DNA from: an uncultured Alphaproteobacteria bacterium
GTDB lineage: Bacteria > Pseudomonadota > Alphaproteobacteria > HIMB59 > GCA-002718135
Length of the DNA: 32,119 bases
Assembly (NCBI GenBank): GCA_902512415.1
Contig: CABXJB010000009.1
Coordinates: 1-32,119 of the forward strand
Direction of reading: 5' to 3'
Part shown: positions 24,293 to 31,361 of the stretch, one piece after another
Numbering within the stretch: position 1 is the stretch's first letter
Layout of the letters: each line of letters opens with the position of its first letter
Notes under the pieces: generated by a model
Databases searched by the model: none
Seen by the model: only the letters and a program-made list of their open reading frames with translations
Told to the model about the DNA's origin: nothing
Position numbers and translations under genes: made by a program

Positions 24293-24321
24293 AAAACGGC
24301 ACTTTAAAAAAGTGCCGTTTT
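24293..24321 (-). terminator. Intrinsic terminator of the porin gene
   Basis: AAAACGGCACTTT (24293-24305) and AAAGTGCCGTTTT (24309-24321) form a perfect 13-base stem with a 3-base loop. On the minus strand, GTGCCG is followed by seven T residues (24296-24290), a textbook terminator 24 bases after the porin stop. It could also work weakly on the plus strand. It is the only clear intrinsic terminator found in the window. Confidence 0.93.
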
Positions 24322-24344
24322 ATAAAAATTAAACTAATCTAAGA

Positions 24345-25406
24345 CTAGAATGACATAGTTGCGCCAACATACCAAGCAGATCCACCATCAGTAGTTGAAG
24401 CGCCTTCGTTGTTTGTGTCAACAGTAGTATATCCAACAACAGCTGATACACCAGAAGCTACAGCGTAAGTTACACTTGCGCCTGTAGAGTCATGTGAGTC
24501 ATCAGTAGTTCCTGCAGTACCGAAAGTATCACTATCTTTTGCTTCACCAGCAGTAACACCTACAGCTAAAGTAAGATCGCCAGTTACATAACTAATACCA
24601 GCCTTCATAACACTACCATCAACTTCTCTATTAGAAGTATCAGTAGAGTCATTTGCTACAAATGAATCACCATCACCGTAACCAACACCAACAGTTAAGT
24701 CACCAGTTACAGCTGAAACACCAATGTTAAATCCACCTTTATCTGAACTTGCTTGAGTACCAGTATTAGCAATTTCACCATCAGCAATACCACCACCAAT
24801 AGTTACTGTAGTATCACCAGCAGTAGTCACGTAAGTAGCACCAATACCCCAAGAGTTTTCAAGTCTTGCAGTAGCAGTTTTAGCAGCACCATTATCAGTA
24901 CTGAAAGAAGCTGATATTTTTAAACCATCAGCCATAAAGTCAGCAGCAGAATGCCACTCAACACCTAGAGCAGTTGAACCAGCACCAAAATCAACACCAG
25001 TTGGTGCGTTATTTGTAGAAGTTCCACCAACACCTTGTTCACCACTTGCGCCAGGTACAGCAACAGCGTGTGTTCCTGCTGAGTTACCAGCATTTAATAG
25101 TTCAAGAGCTGAACCATCAGTAAACGTAAGTTTAATAGCGTTATCATCATCAGCAGATACTGTGCCTTCGTCTACGATTTCAAAACTTGTTGAAATTGTA
25201 GTTCCGCCATCAGTAGTTTCGCTTAAAGAGATATTAAAGTTTGATTGATCCATTACTGTGTTTGAATCAACAGTAGCATCATCAGCGCTTTCAAATTCAG
25301 CACCAACTTTCATACTTCCAGCCATAGTAGCAGTAACTGCATTTGCAACAGATGCTGCACCAAGAGTTGATACTAAAGCAGAAGCCATTAATAGTTCTTT
25401 TTTCAT
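24345..25406 (-). CDS. Outer-membrane porin (Gram-negative porin family)
   Basis: 353 residues. A Sec signal peptide MKKELLMASALVSTLGAASV ends at ANA, cleavage about residue 23, before VTATMAGSMKVGAEFES. The mature chain is acidic, Gly/Thr/Asp/Ala-rich and full of alternating beta-strand patterns (FNISLSETTDGGTTISTSFEIV; KISASFSTDNGA), and it ends WYVGATMSF with the terminal Phe required for outer-membrane barrel assembly. The strong Shine-Dalgarno AAGGAG (25412-25417), intrinsic terminator and GC content well above the flanks suggest very high expression. The exact porin family and substrate are not determinable by eye. It is monocistronic and divergent from yggS, with a palindrome cluster between them. 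Confidence 0.9.
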   Translation of the reverse strand: MKKELLMASALVSTLGAASVANAVTATMAGSMKVGAEFESADDATVDSNTVMDQSNFNISLSETTDGGTTISTSFEIVDEGTVSADDDNAIKLTFTDGSALELLNAGNSAGTHAVAVPGASGEQGVGGTSTNNAPTGVDFGAGSTALGVEWHSAADFMADGLKISASFSTDNGAAKTATARLENSWGIGATYVTTAGDTTVTIGGGIADGEIANTGTQASSDKGGFNIGVSAVTGDLTVGVGYGDGDSFVANDSTDTSNREVDGSVMKAGISYVTGDLTLAVGVTAGEAKDSDTFGTAGTTDDSHDSTGASVTYAVASGVSAVVGYTTVDTNNEGASTTDGGSAWYVGATMSF

Positions 25407-25410
25407 AATT

Positions 25411-25417
25411 ACTCCTT
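25411..25417 (-). promoter_or_regulatory. Strong ribosome binding site of the porin
   Basis: On the minus strand AAAGGAGT lies about 5 bases before the porin ATG. It is the clearest Shine-Dalgarno noticed; most other starts in the window lack one and rely on overlaps with upstream genes. Confidence 0.85.
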
Positions 25418-25422
25418 TTGAG

Positions 25423-25465
25423 TTAATGAATATTCATTAATTAATGAAAGACTTTTCTTTCATTA
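25423..25465. promoter_or_regulatory. Cluster of overlapping palindromes upstream of the porin
   Basis: TTAATGAATATTCATTAA (25423-25440) is a perfect 18-base palindrome. It runs into CATTAATTAATG (25435-25446), also palindromic, and then TAATGAAAG (25442-25450) pairs exactly with CTTTCATTA (25457-25465) around a 6-base loop. Altogether there are four alternating copies of the half-site TTAATGAA/TTCATTAA or its one-base variant. The array is only 16 bases upstream of the porin ATG, so it is either an operator for a dimeric regulator or a 5' leader structure stabilising the porin mRNA. Confidence 0.75.
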
Positions 25466-25561
25466 TTTATGGTATTTATTAAAAATTTGAAAAATGTACA
25501 AAAAAAGCTTAAAAAATTAATAAGTTTATTAAAGAGTGTTGTAAATATACAACAAATTATT

Positions 25562-26200
25562 ATGTTCAATTTTGATAAATACCAAGAAATAAAGAAATAT
25601 ATACATTTTTTAGGTAAAAAAACCCGAATTATAGCCATTTCTAAGAATCATCCCTTGGAAGATGTTGAAAATGCAATATCCTGCGGATTAGACATTTTTG
25701 GAGAAAATAGGGTGCAAGAAGCTAGACTTAAGTTTGAAAATATAAAAAAAAGAAACAGTGAAGTCAAATTACACTTAACAGGACCTTTACAATCTAACAA
25801 AGTCAAACAAGCACTAAAGTTGTTTGATGTTATTCATACCCTTGATAGAATAAAGCTTTTAAAAGAATTTGCAAAATTCTCTGAAATAATTCAAGAAAAA
25901 TCGTTTTTCGTTCAAATTAACACAGGTAAAGAGGTTTCCAAAAGCGGTGTATTTCCTGAAGATGCAAAAAACTTTTTAGATCTGTGCAAGACATACGGCA
26001 TAAAAAATATAAAAGGATTAATGTGTATCCCGCCTGTCAACGAAAACCCAAACAAACACTTCCAAATAATAAACGATCTTACCAAAGAGCTCGGATTAGG
26101 AAGACCAAGCATAGGAATGAGCTCAGACTACATGGACGCTCTCAATCTTGATCCACAATATATAAGGCTTGGAACGGTTTTATTTGGAAAAAGACAATGA
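25562..26200 (+). CDS. yggS: YggS/PROSC-family pyridoxal phosphate homeostasis protein
   Basis: PLP-binding alanine-racemase-like barrel involved in vitamin B6 homeostasis. From the ATG at 25562 (MFNFDKYQEIKKYI) it is 212 residues, the family's usual size. The PLP lysine is in IIAISKNHPLEDV; GENRVQEARLKFE, LHLTGPLQSNKVKQAL, FVQINTGKEVSKSGV, GLMCIPP and GRPSIGMSSDYMDAL, with the C-terminal YIRLGTVLFGKR, are all signature blocks. A frame open from 25469 would add 31 Lys/Leu-rich residues unlike the family and would run through the porin upstream region, so it is rejected. The gene overlaps the winged-helix gene by ATGA. Confidence 0.94.
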   Translation: MFNFDKYQEIKKYIHFLGKKTRIIAISKNHPLEDVENAISCGLDIFGENRVQEARLKFENIKKRNSEVKLHLTGPLQSNKVKQALKLFDVIHTLDRIKLLKEFAKFSEIIQEKSFFVQINTGKEVSKSGVFPEDAKNFLDLCKTYGIKNIKGLMCIPPVNENPNKHFQIINDLTKELGLGRPSIGMSSDYMDALNLDPQYIRLGTVLFGKRQ

Positions 26201-26793
26201 AAGAATTCTTTCTTTATACTGAAGTACCTATTCAAGGTATTATTAAGGAAATATTTAAAGAATTTGAAATTCACACTATGCCCATTGAAATTATTAAAAA
26301 AAATAATTTTATAAACAAAAACATACTTCTATTATTAAACGAAAGTTTACCAAAAATCTTAAACGAGCAATTTTTTGTAAATAACAATGTGGTAATTTTT
26401 TTTTCAAATCAAAAGGATCAAGATAAAAATGTTAATACAAAAGTATTTAATGGCAATATAAATATTAATAAATTTAAAGATGATGTAACAGACCTTTTTA
26501 TGTCTAAAGATTTTTTTTATAGTGATATAAAAATTTGTGGAGAAAAGATAATTAATACAAAAACAAAAGAAGAGATTTTTTTGACCACAACTGAAAAAAA
26601 TATATTAACTTTACTTATCGAAAGAAATAAGATTGAAAAATTTTTTTTTTTAGAAGATGTTTTAAGTTTAAGAATAGACACTGAAACAAAAACAGTGGAG
26701 AGTCACCTAACAAGGATTAGAAAAAAACTATATAAAATAAACAGTCAAATAAAAATACTATCAAAAGATAACAGTGTTTTTTTAGTATCTTAA
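26197..26793 (+). CDS. OmpR/PhoB-type winged-helix protein with a degenerate receiver-like N-terminus
   Basis: 198 residues. The C-terminal ~70 residues (from about 127) look like an OmpR/PhoB winged helix: LTTTEKNILTLLIE, then KTVESHLTRIRKKL as recognition helix, then a short wing ending SVFLVS. The N-terminal ~115 residues have alternating beta/alpha elements like a response-regulator receiver (IEIIKKNNF; NNNVVIFFSNQK) but no visible phospho-acceptor Asp in a typical setting or conserved Lys switch. It may therefore be regulated without a histidine kinase, or be a repurposed regulator. Coupled to yggS by ATGA; its stop overlaps that of lolA. Targets unknown; the nearby porin palindromes are one candidate. 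Confidence 0.7.
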   Translation: MKEFFLYTEVPIQGIIKEIFKEFEIHTMPIEIIKKNNFINKNILLLLNESLPKILNEQFFVNNNVVIFFSNQKDQDKNVNTKVFNGNININKFKDDVTDLFMSKDFFYSDIKICGEKIINTKTKEEIFLTTTEKNILTLLIERNKIEKFFFLEDVLSLRIDTETKTVESHLTRIRKKLYKINSQIKILSKDNSVFLVS

Positions 26794-27383
26794 TTTAAGT
26801 AAGGGTCTGCCATAGAAAAAAATTTTTTTTCAAAACCGCCCTCTTTTTTGTGATCAAAAAACCCCATCTGTATTGTTTCTTCTTCGTTTTTGATTTCTAA
26901 CAACCTCAGTTTAATTGGTTCATTTTCATAAGTCAGCTTTACATTGTAAAAAATTCTATCTATTTCAATTTTTTCACTAACTTCAATCTTGTTATAAGAG
27001 TTTTTTATATTTATTTTTTCTATGTGATCTCTTTTGTTAAACACATCAAAAAAAAATCTAACGTAACTTTTTTTTGTTGCAAAAAAATGAGATTCCCTGA
27101 GTTCATGATTTATATAAGCACCTTTTTTTTCTGACAAGATTATTGTAATTTTTTGAGGTTTTTCATAAACAATTTTTATTCTATTTTTACCAAAAAAAAT
27201 CTTACCTTCTTGAAGGTTATTAGAGCTAGTTTGTATAAAGTTTGCTGAACTATTTTTTAGTTTATCATTATAATTAAAAATTTTATCATGTAAATTTTCT
27301 GCAATTAGGTTGTTAGAAACAAACAAAATAAAAAAGAAAACTAAAAAATTAATTTTTTCTAAGAACTTGTCTTTTACCTGCAT
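26790..27383 (-). CDS. lolA: LolA-like outer-membrane lipoprotein carrier
   Basis: 197 residues with a signal peptide (NFLVFFFILFVSNNLIAEN, cleavage around residue 28). The mature region shows the LolA/LolB-fold start: SSANFIQTSSNNLQEGKIFFGKNRIKIVYEKP, i.e. the F-x-Q pattern, a G-x-hydrophobic strand and the Y-x-x-P turn, seen here as separate blocks. LolA shuttles lipoproteins across the periplasm. The gene follows ftsK, the common alphaproteobacterial order, and overlaps its end by 35 bases. Its stop codon shares bases with that of the winged-helix gene. Confidence 0.82.
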   Translation of the reverse strand: MQVKDKFLEKINFLVFFFILFVSNNLIAENLHDKIFNYNDKLKNSSANFIQTSSNNLQEGKIFFGKNRIKIVYEKPQKITIILSEKKGAYINHELRESHFFATKKSYVRFFFDVFNKRDHIEKINIKNSYNKIEVSEKIEIDRIFYNVKLTYENEPIKLRLLEIKNEEETIQMGFFDHKKEGGFEKKFFSMADPYLN

Positions 27384-29544
27384 TATTTGCCTCAGTAATT
27401 ATTCCTTCATCTTCCATTTTTTCCACAATCCTTGCTGCTCTATTGTATCCAATTTGTAAATAACGTTGAATATAACTTGTTGATACTTTCTGTTGTTCTA
27501 TCACTATATTCACTGCTTTAGTATATAAAGCATCAACCTCTCCATCATCGAAGCCAAACACCATTGATCCATCCTTGTTTTTATCTTCAAGTGTAATTTC
27601 ATTTTTTTGATCAAAGATAGCTTGTTCCTTTATTGATTTAACAACTTTTTCAATTTCACTTTCTGATATGTATCCACCATGAAGCCTTTTTAGGTTTGCC
27701 CCATTTTCTAAAAACAACATATCCCCACTTCCAAGCAATTGCTCAGCTCCCATTTCATTTAGAATTGTTCTGCTATCAAACTTACTTGCAACTTTATAAC
27801 TTAATCTACTCGGAAAATTTGCTTTAATTGTTCCGGTTATTACATCTACACTTGGTCGTTGTGTAGCAGTTACTAAATGAATTCCCGAAGCTCTAGCCAT
27901 CTGCGCTAATCTTTGTACAAGATTTTCAACCTCTTTTCCTGCCACCATCATAAGATCGGCCATTTCATCAATAACAACAACTATAAAAGGCATTCTCTCT
28001 AAAGGGATTTCTCTTTTTTCTAAAACTGGCTGCCTTGTTTCCTCATCAATTCCCGTCTGAACACTTTTGTATAATTTTTTTCCAGTAGAAAGTATTTTTT
28101 TTGATTTTTCATTATAAGAATTTATATTTTTTACATTAAGTGAGCTCATTAACCTGTATCTTTCTTCCATTTCCTTAACAACCCACTTTAAAGCAAAAAC
28201 AGCCTTGTTGGGATTTGTAACAACAGGTGTTAATAGATGTGGAATGTCTTCATAAATACTTAATTCAAGCATTTTAGGGTCTATTAAAATAAGCTTACAT
28301 TCATCAGGCTTAAACCTGTAAAGTATACTCATTATTATAGTGTTAATACCAACAGACTTTCCTGAGCCTGTAGTACCAGCAATTAAAAGATGGGGCATTT
28401 TTTCTAAATCTGCAAATATTAGCTGACCAGATATATCTTTTCCTAAGGCTAGGGTAAGACAGTTATTTAGTTCATAAAACTTTGGACTTTCAACTAAATC
28501 ACCAAACATAACATCTTGTCTTTTTAGATTTGGTATTTCTATTCCTAAACTTGTTTTGCCAGGTTGAGAGGATATTCTAGCTGACACAGATGACATTGCT
28601 CTTGCAATATCGTCAGCAAGACCAATAACTTTACTTGCTTTTATTCCTGCATTAGGAATAAATTCATACAGCGTAACAATTGGACCTGTTTTATAACCAA
28701 CAATTTTTCCAATTATGCCGTACTCTTCTAAAATCCTTTCAAGTTTTATAGAGTTTTCTTTGTTTAAGCTTTCTACTTCTTTCTTTTGAGAATTTCCTGT
28801 ATTAGATTTTATTAAAAAACTAGTTTCAGGTAGGCGAAAAATAAACTCACTATCATAAAGTTTTTTGTTATCCCCAGCTTTGTTTGTAAAGCTTTTTGCT
28901 CTTTTCGAAATTGTAGGTTCACTTTTCCTTGTGGTTTTTGTTTTAGGTGTGGCGATTGATTTTAGTGGTTTAAAAATAATTAAATAATTTAAATTAAAAC
29001 TTTTTAACAAAACTTTTTTTAAAAAACCAATTCTTATAGAAAAACAATATATCAGCAAAACAATTGAAATTAATAAAAAACACAGAGCATTTAGTGCTCT
29101 ATACAAATATTCATTAACTAAAAATGGTAAATAAAATTCGTAAATATCAAATATTATTTTAGACAATATTCCAGACTGTATTTCAAAAATCTGCTGAAGT
29201 AATAATGAGATGTTTATAAACATCACAGATAAAAGAATTAAAAAAAACTTCAAAAAAGGACTATTTAATTTTAATCCCAGAATTAATAATCCACCAGAGT
29301 AACCAATAAAACTTATTAAAATTAATGATGCTGTGCCAAATAACATCAAAAAAAAACTTGAAGAAATTGACCCCCAAAAACCAAAAAAATTAGAAATTTC
29401 ATTTTTTCCAACTAATTTACCAATACCCGGGTCATTTGGACTGTAACTAAAAATACTAATAAACAAAAATGAAGATAGGAAAATTAATAAAAGTCCAAAA
29501 AAAACCTTTAAAAATAATAATTTTAAACCACCATACTTAAACAT
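27349..29544 (-). CDS. ftsK: DNA translocase FtsK
   Basis: Septal DNA pump that helps resolve chromosome dimers. 731 residues. The N-terminal membrane part has about four to five helices within residues 1-180, followed by a short linker (about 195-240), far shorter than in E. coli. The motor has the Walker A AGTTGSGKS (about 389-397), LILIDPKMLELSIYEDIPHL, Walker B VVVIDEMADLMM, and ATQRPSVDVITGTIKANFP. The C-terminal gamma winged helix is YIQRYLQIGYNRAARIVEKM, used to read KOPS sequences in other species. It is divergent from the flavin hydroxylase gene with 53 bases between the starts. Confidence 0.97.
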   Translation of the reverse strand: MFKYGGLKLLFLKVFFGLLLIFLSSFLFISIFSYSPNDPGIGKLVGKNEISNFFGFWGSISSSFFLMLFGTASLILISFIGYSGGLLILGLKLNSPFLKFFLILLSVMFINISLLLQQIFEIQSGILSKIIFDIYEFYLPFLVNEYLYRALNALCFLLISIVLLIYCFSIRIGFLKKVLLKSFNLNYLIIFKPLKSIATPKTKTTRKSEPTISKRAKSFTNKAGDNKKLYDSEFIFRLPETSFLIKSNTGNSQKKEVESLNKENSIKLERILEEYGIIGKIVGYKTGPIVTLYEFIPNAGIKASKVIGLADDIARAMSSVSARISSQPGKTSLGIEIPNLKRQDVMFGDLVESPKFYELNNCLTLALGKDISGQLIFADLEKMPHLLIAGTTGSGKSVGINTIIMSILYRFKPDECKLILIDPKMLELSIYEDIPHLLTPVVTNPNKAVFALKWVVKEMEERYRLMSSLNVKNINSYNEKSKKILSTGKKLYKSVQTGIDEETRQPVLEKREIPLERMPFIVVVIDEMADLMMVAGKEVENLVQRLAQMARASGIHLVTATQRPSVDVITGTIKANFPSRLSYKVASKFDSRTILNEMGAEQLLGSGDMLFLENGANLKRLHGGYISESEIEKVVKSIKEQAIFDQKNEITLEDKNKDGSMVFGFDDGEVDALYTKAVNIVIEQQKVSTSYIQRYLQIGYNRAARIVEKMEDEGIITEANNAGKRQVLRKN

Positions 29545-29597
29545 AATTTATAATATAATTTGTAATACATATAGAATAAGGTAATTCGAAGAAAATT

Positions 29598-30770
29598 ATG
29601 AAAGAATTCAATACAGACGTGCTTATTGTTGGTTCTGGACTTGTTGGTCTAGTCGCGGCACACAGCCTTTCCAATCTTAATTATAAAGTTACATTAATAG
29701 ATAAAAAAAATTTTAATAACCCTAAAAAAGTTTTTGGAGACACTCGGACAGTAGCGGTTTCAGAAGGGTCTAAGAACTTTTTAGAAAGCTTGTCTTTGTG
29801 GAGCTACATAAAAAATAATGCAGAACCAGTTAAAACTATCAAGGTTTACGATAGATCTTCAAGTAATAAAATACTTTTTAATAATCAAATAAAGAATAAA
29901 AAACTTGGCTATGTGGTAGAAAATAAAAAGTTTAGCAAAATTCTAGTAAATCAACTAAAGAAATATAAAAAAACAAATATTCATTATGATTTTGATCTAA
30001 TTGATATTAAATTTGAGAAAGGTTATTCTAGAGCTTTTTCAAAAAAAAATATAATCAACTCAAAAATAATTATTGCCGCAGATGGAAAAAATAGTCAAAT
30101 TAGAACAATAGTTGGAACTAAAATTTTTAAAAAAAAATATAATGAAAGCGCACTAGTTTTAAACTTTGTTCATGAAAAAAAACTTAACAATACAGCTTTT
30201 GAAATTTTTTATAAGACTGGTCCTTTAGCAATTCTGCCAATGAAATCACCAAAAGGTATCTCACAAAGTAGTGTAATTTGGTCAAATAGTGAAAAGTTCC
30301 TGAAAAAATTAACAAGCTGTGAAAGTATCTTTATCAGAAGTTTTATGGAGGAAAAAATTGGAAAGATAGTTGGTAGCATTTACAAAATTAATTCTATTCA
30401 AATATTCCCTTTATCCGCACACATTAATGAATCTTTTATTAACCAACGGTTAATATATGTTGGTGACGCAGCTCACTCTATTCACCCAATAGCTGGTCAG
30501 GGATGGAATCTTGGAATAAATGACGTAAAAAACCTATATGAAATTAGTCAAAAAAATACCACTGATATCGGGAGTGATTCATTTTGCCAAACTTATAATG
30601 ATAATAGTTACCACAAGGCATTTCAACTTTTTCAATTAACAGACAAACTAAACTCACACTTTATAAAACCTGGAAACTTATATCGATTGTTGAGCAATAT
30701 AGGTGTTGGTTTTGTAGAAAAAAACCAATCATTAAAAAATCAAATAACTAAATATGCTATGGGCGTTTAA
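29598..30770 (+). CDS. UbiH/UbiF/COQ6-family FAD-dependent hydroxylase
   Basis: 390-residue class A flavin monooxygenase. The N-terminal FAD fold is DVLIVGSGLVGLVAAHSL; DTRTVAVSEGSKNFL is the FAD/ring-side motif of the Ubi hydroxylases; IIIAADGKNSQIR is the DG motif; YVGDAAHSIHPIAGQGWNLG is the GD motif. The family hydroxylates the ring of ubiquinone precursors; which position (C1, C5 or C6) cannot be told by eye, and alphaproteobacterial enzymes of this type sometimes act on more than one. The start is ATG at 29598 with weak GAAG upstream. Its TAA overlaps the stop of the LON-domain gene (TTAA, 30767-30770). Confidence 0.9.
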   Translation: MKEFNTDVLIVGSGLVGLVAAHSLSNLNYKVTLIDKKNFNNPKKVFGDTRTVAVSEGSKNFLESLSLWSYIKNNAEPVKTIKVYDRSSSNKILFNNQIKNKKLGYVVENKKFSKILVNQLKKYKKTNIHYDFDLIDIKFEKGYSRAFSKKNIINSKIIIAADGKNSQIRTIVGTKIFKKKYNESALVLNFVHEKKLNNTAFEIFYKTGPLAILPMKSPKGISQSSVIWSNSEKFLKKLTSCESIFIRSFMEEKIGKIVGSIYKINSIQIFPLSAHINESFINQRLIYVGDAAHSIHPIAGQGWNLGINDVKNLYEISQKNTTDIGSDSFCQTYNDNSYHKAFQLFQLTDKLNSHFIKPGNLYRLLSNIGVGFVEKNQSLKNQITKYAMGV

Positions 30771-31360
30771 TTAATTTTAGAACTTTTTCCAATATTATTA
30801 ATTTCCATTTCTAAAACTGATATTAAGTTTTTACATAAGTCATCAGAACTATTAAACTCCAACAACATTTGTTTTGTAAGATAGTCCAAAGGAGAAATTA
30901 CGCAAATAATTTTTGCAAGATTAAGAGCATCTAAACTTTCAAACTCTGACGTATTAAAATCTATTTTTTTAATTTTTAAGTATTTTTTAAAACCAGATAA
31001 GAGTTCTATACCTAGTGTCGATGTTTGTTTTTTAAAATTACTGGTATATTCCAACTCTTCTCCATCAATTAAAATAAATTTGAGTTTGTTATCTAAAATT
31101 TTATTTATTTTAAATCTGGATTTCCCTTCTAGATTTATCTGATATCTTCCGTCAGAAGTTTCAGTAAAATTCGTAATTTTACCAAGGCAACCTATTTTAA
31201 AAAAATCATTATTCTTTTTTGTTTGGATCATGCCTATTAATCTACCGTTAGATAAAGCATAATCAACCATATCAATATATATATTTTCAAAGATATTTAG
31301 TGGTAAATTTGTATTTGGAAATAATAACGCACCATTAAGGGGGAAAACAGGAAACCGCAT
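30767..31360 (-). CDS. LON substrate-binding-domain protein (no protease domain)
   Basis: From the ATG at 31360 (MRFPVFPLNGALLFPNTNLP) the protein is 197 residues and consists of the Lon N-terminal (PUA-like) domain: FPLNGALLFPN, LPLNIFE, IGMIQTK, CLGKITNFTETSDGRYQINLEGKSRF is seen as its strand pairs, and a helical C-terminus (LDALNLAKIICVISPLDYLTKQMLLE). There is no AAA+ or peptidase part. Such stand-alone LON-domain proteins are common in alphaproteobacteria next to the thioredoxin-TPR gene, which ends one base before its start. Function unclear. A longer in-frame start at 31435 would overlap the upstream gene and add residues unlike the family. Confidence 0.88.
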   Translation of the reverse strand: MRFPVFPLNGALLFPNTNLPLNIFENIYIDMVDYALSNGRLIGMIQTKKNNDFFKIGCLGKITNFTETSDGRYQINLEGKSRFKINKILDNKLKFILIDGEELEYTSNFKKQTSTLGIELLSGFKKYLKIKKIDFNTSEFESLDALNLAKIICVISPLDYLTKQMLLEFNSSDDLCKNLISVLEMEINNIGKSSKIN

Positions 31361-31361
31361 A

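Noticed and set aside
25012-25100. Defence or toxin-antitoxin system
   Set aside because: No gene in the window carries nuclease, toxin or antitoxin signatures beyond the housekeeping Smr and DnaQ proteins, so no defence system is claimed.
25469-25561. N-terminal extension of YggS by 31 residues
   Set aside because: The extension is low-complexity Lys/Leu, unlike the family, and would put coding sequence across the porin upstream region; the internal ATG gives a standard-length protein.
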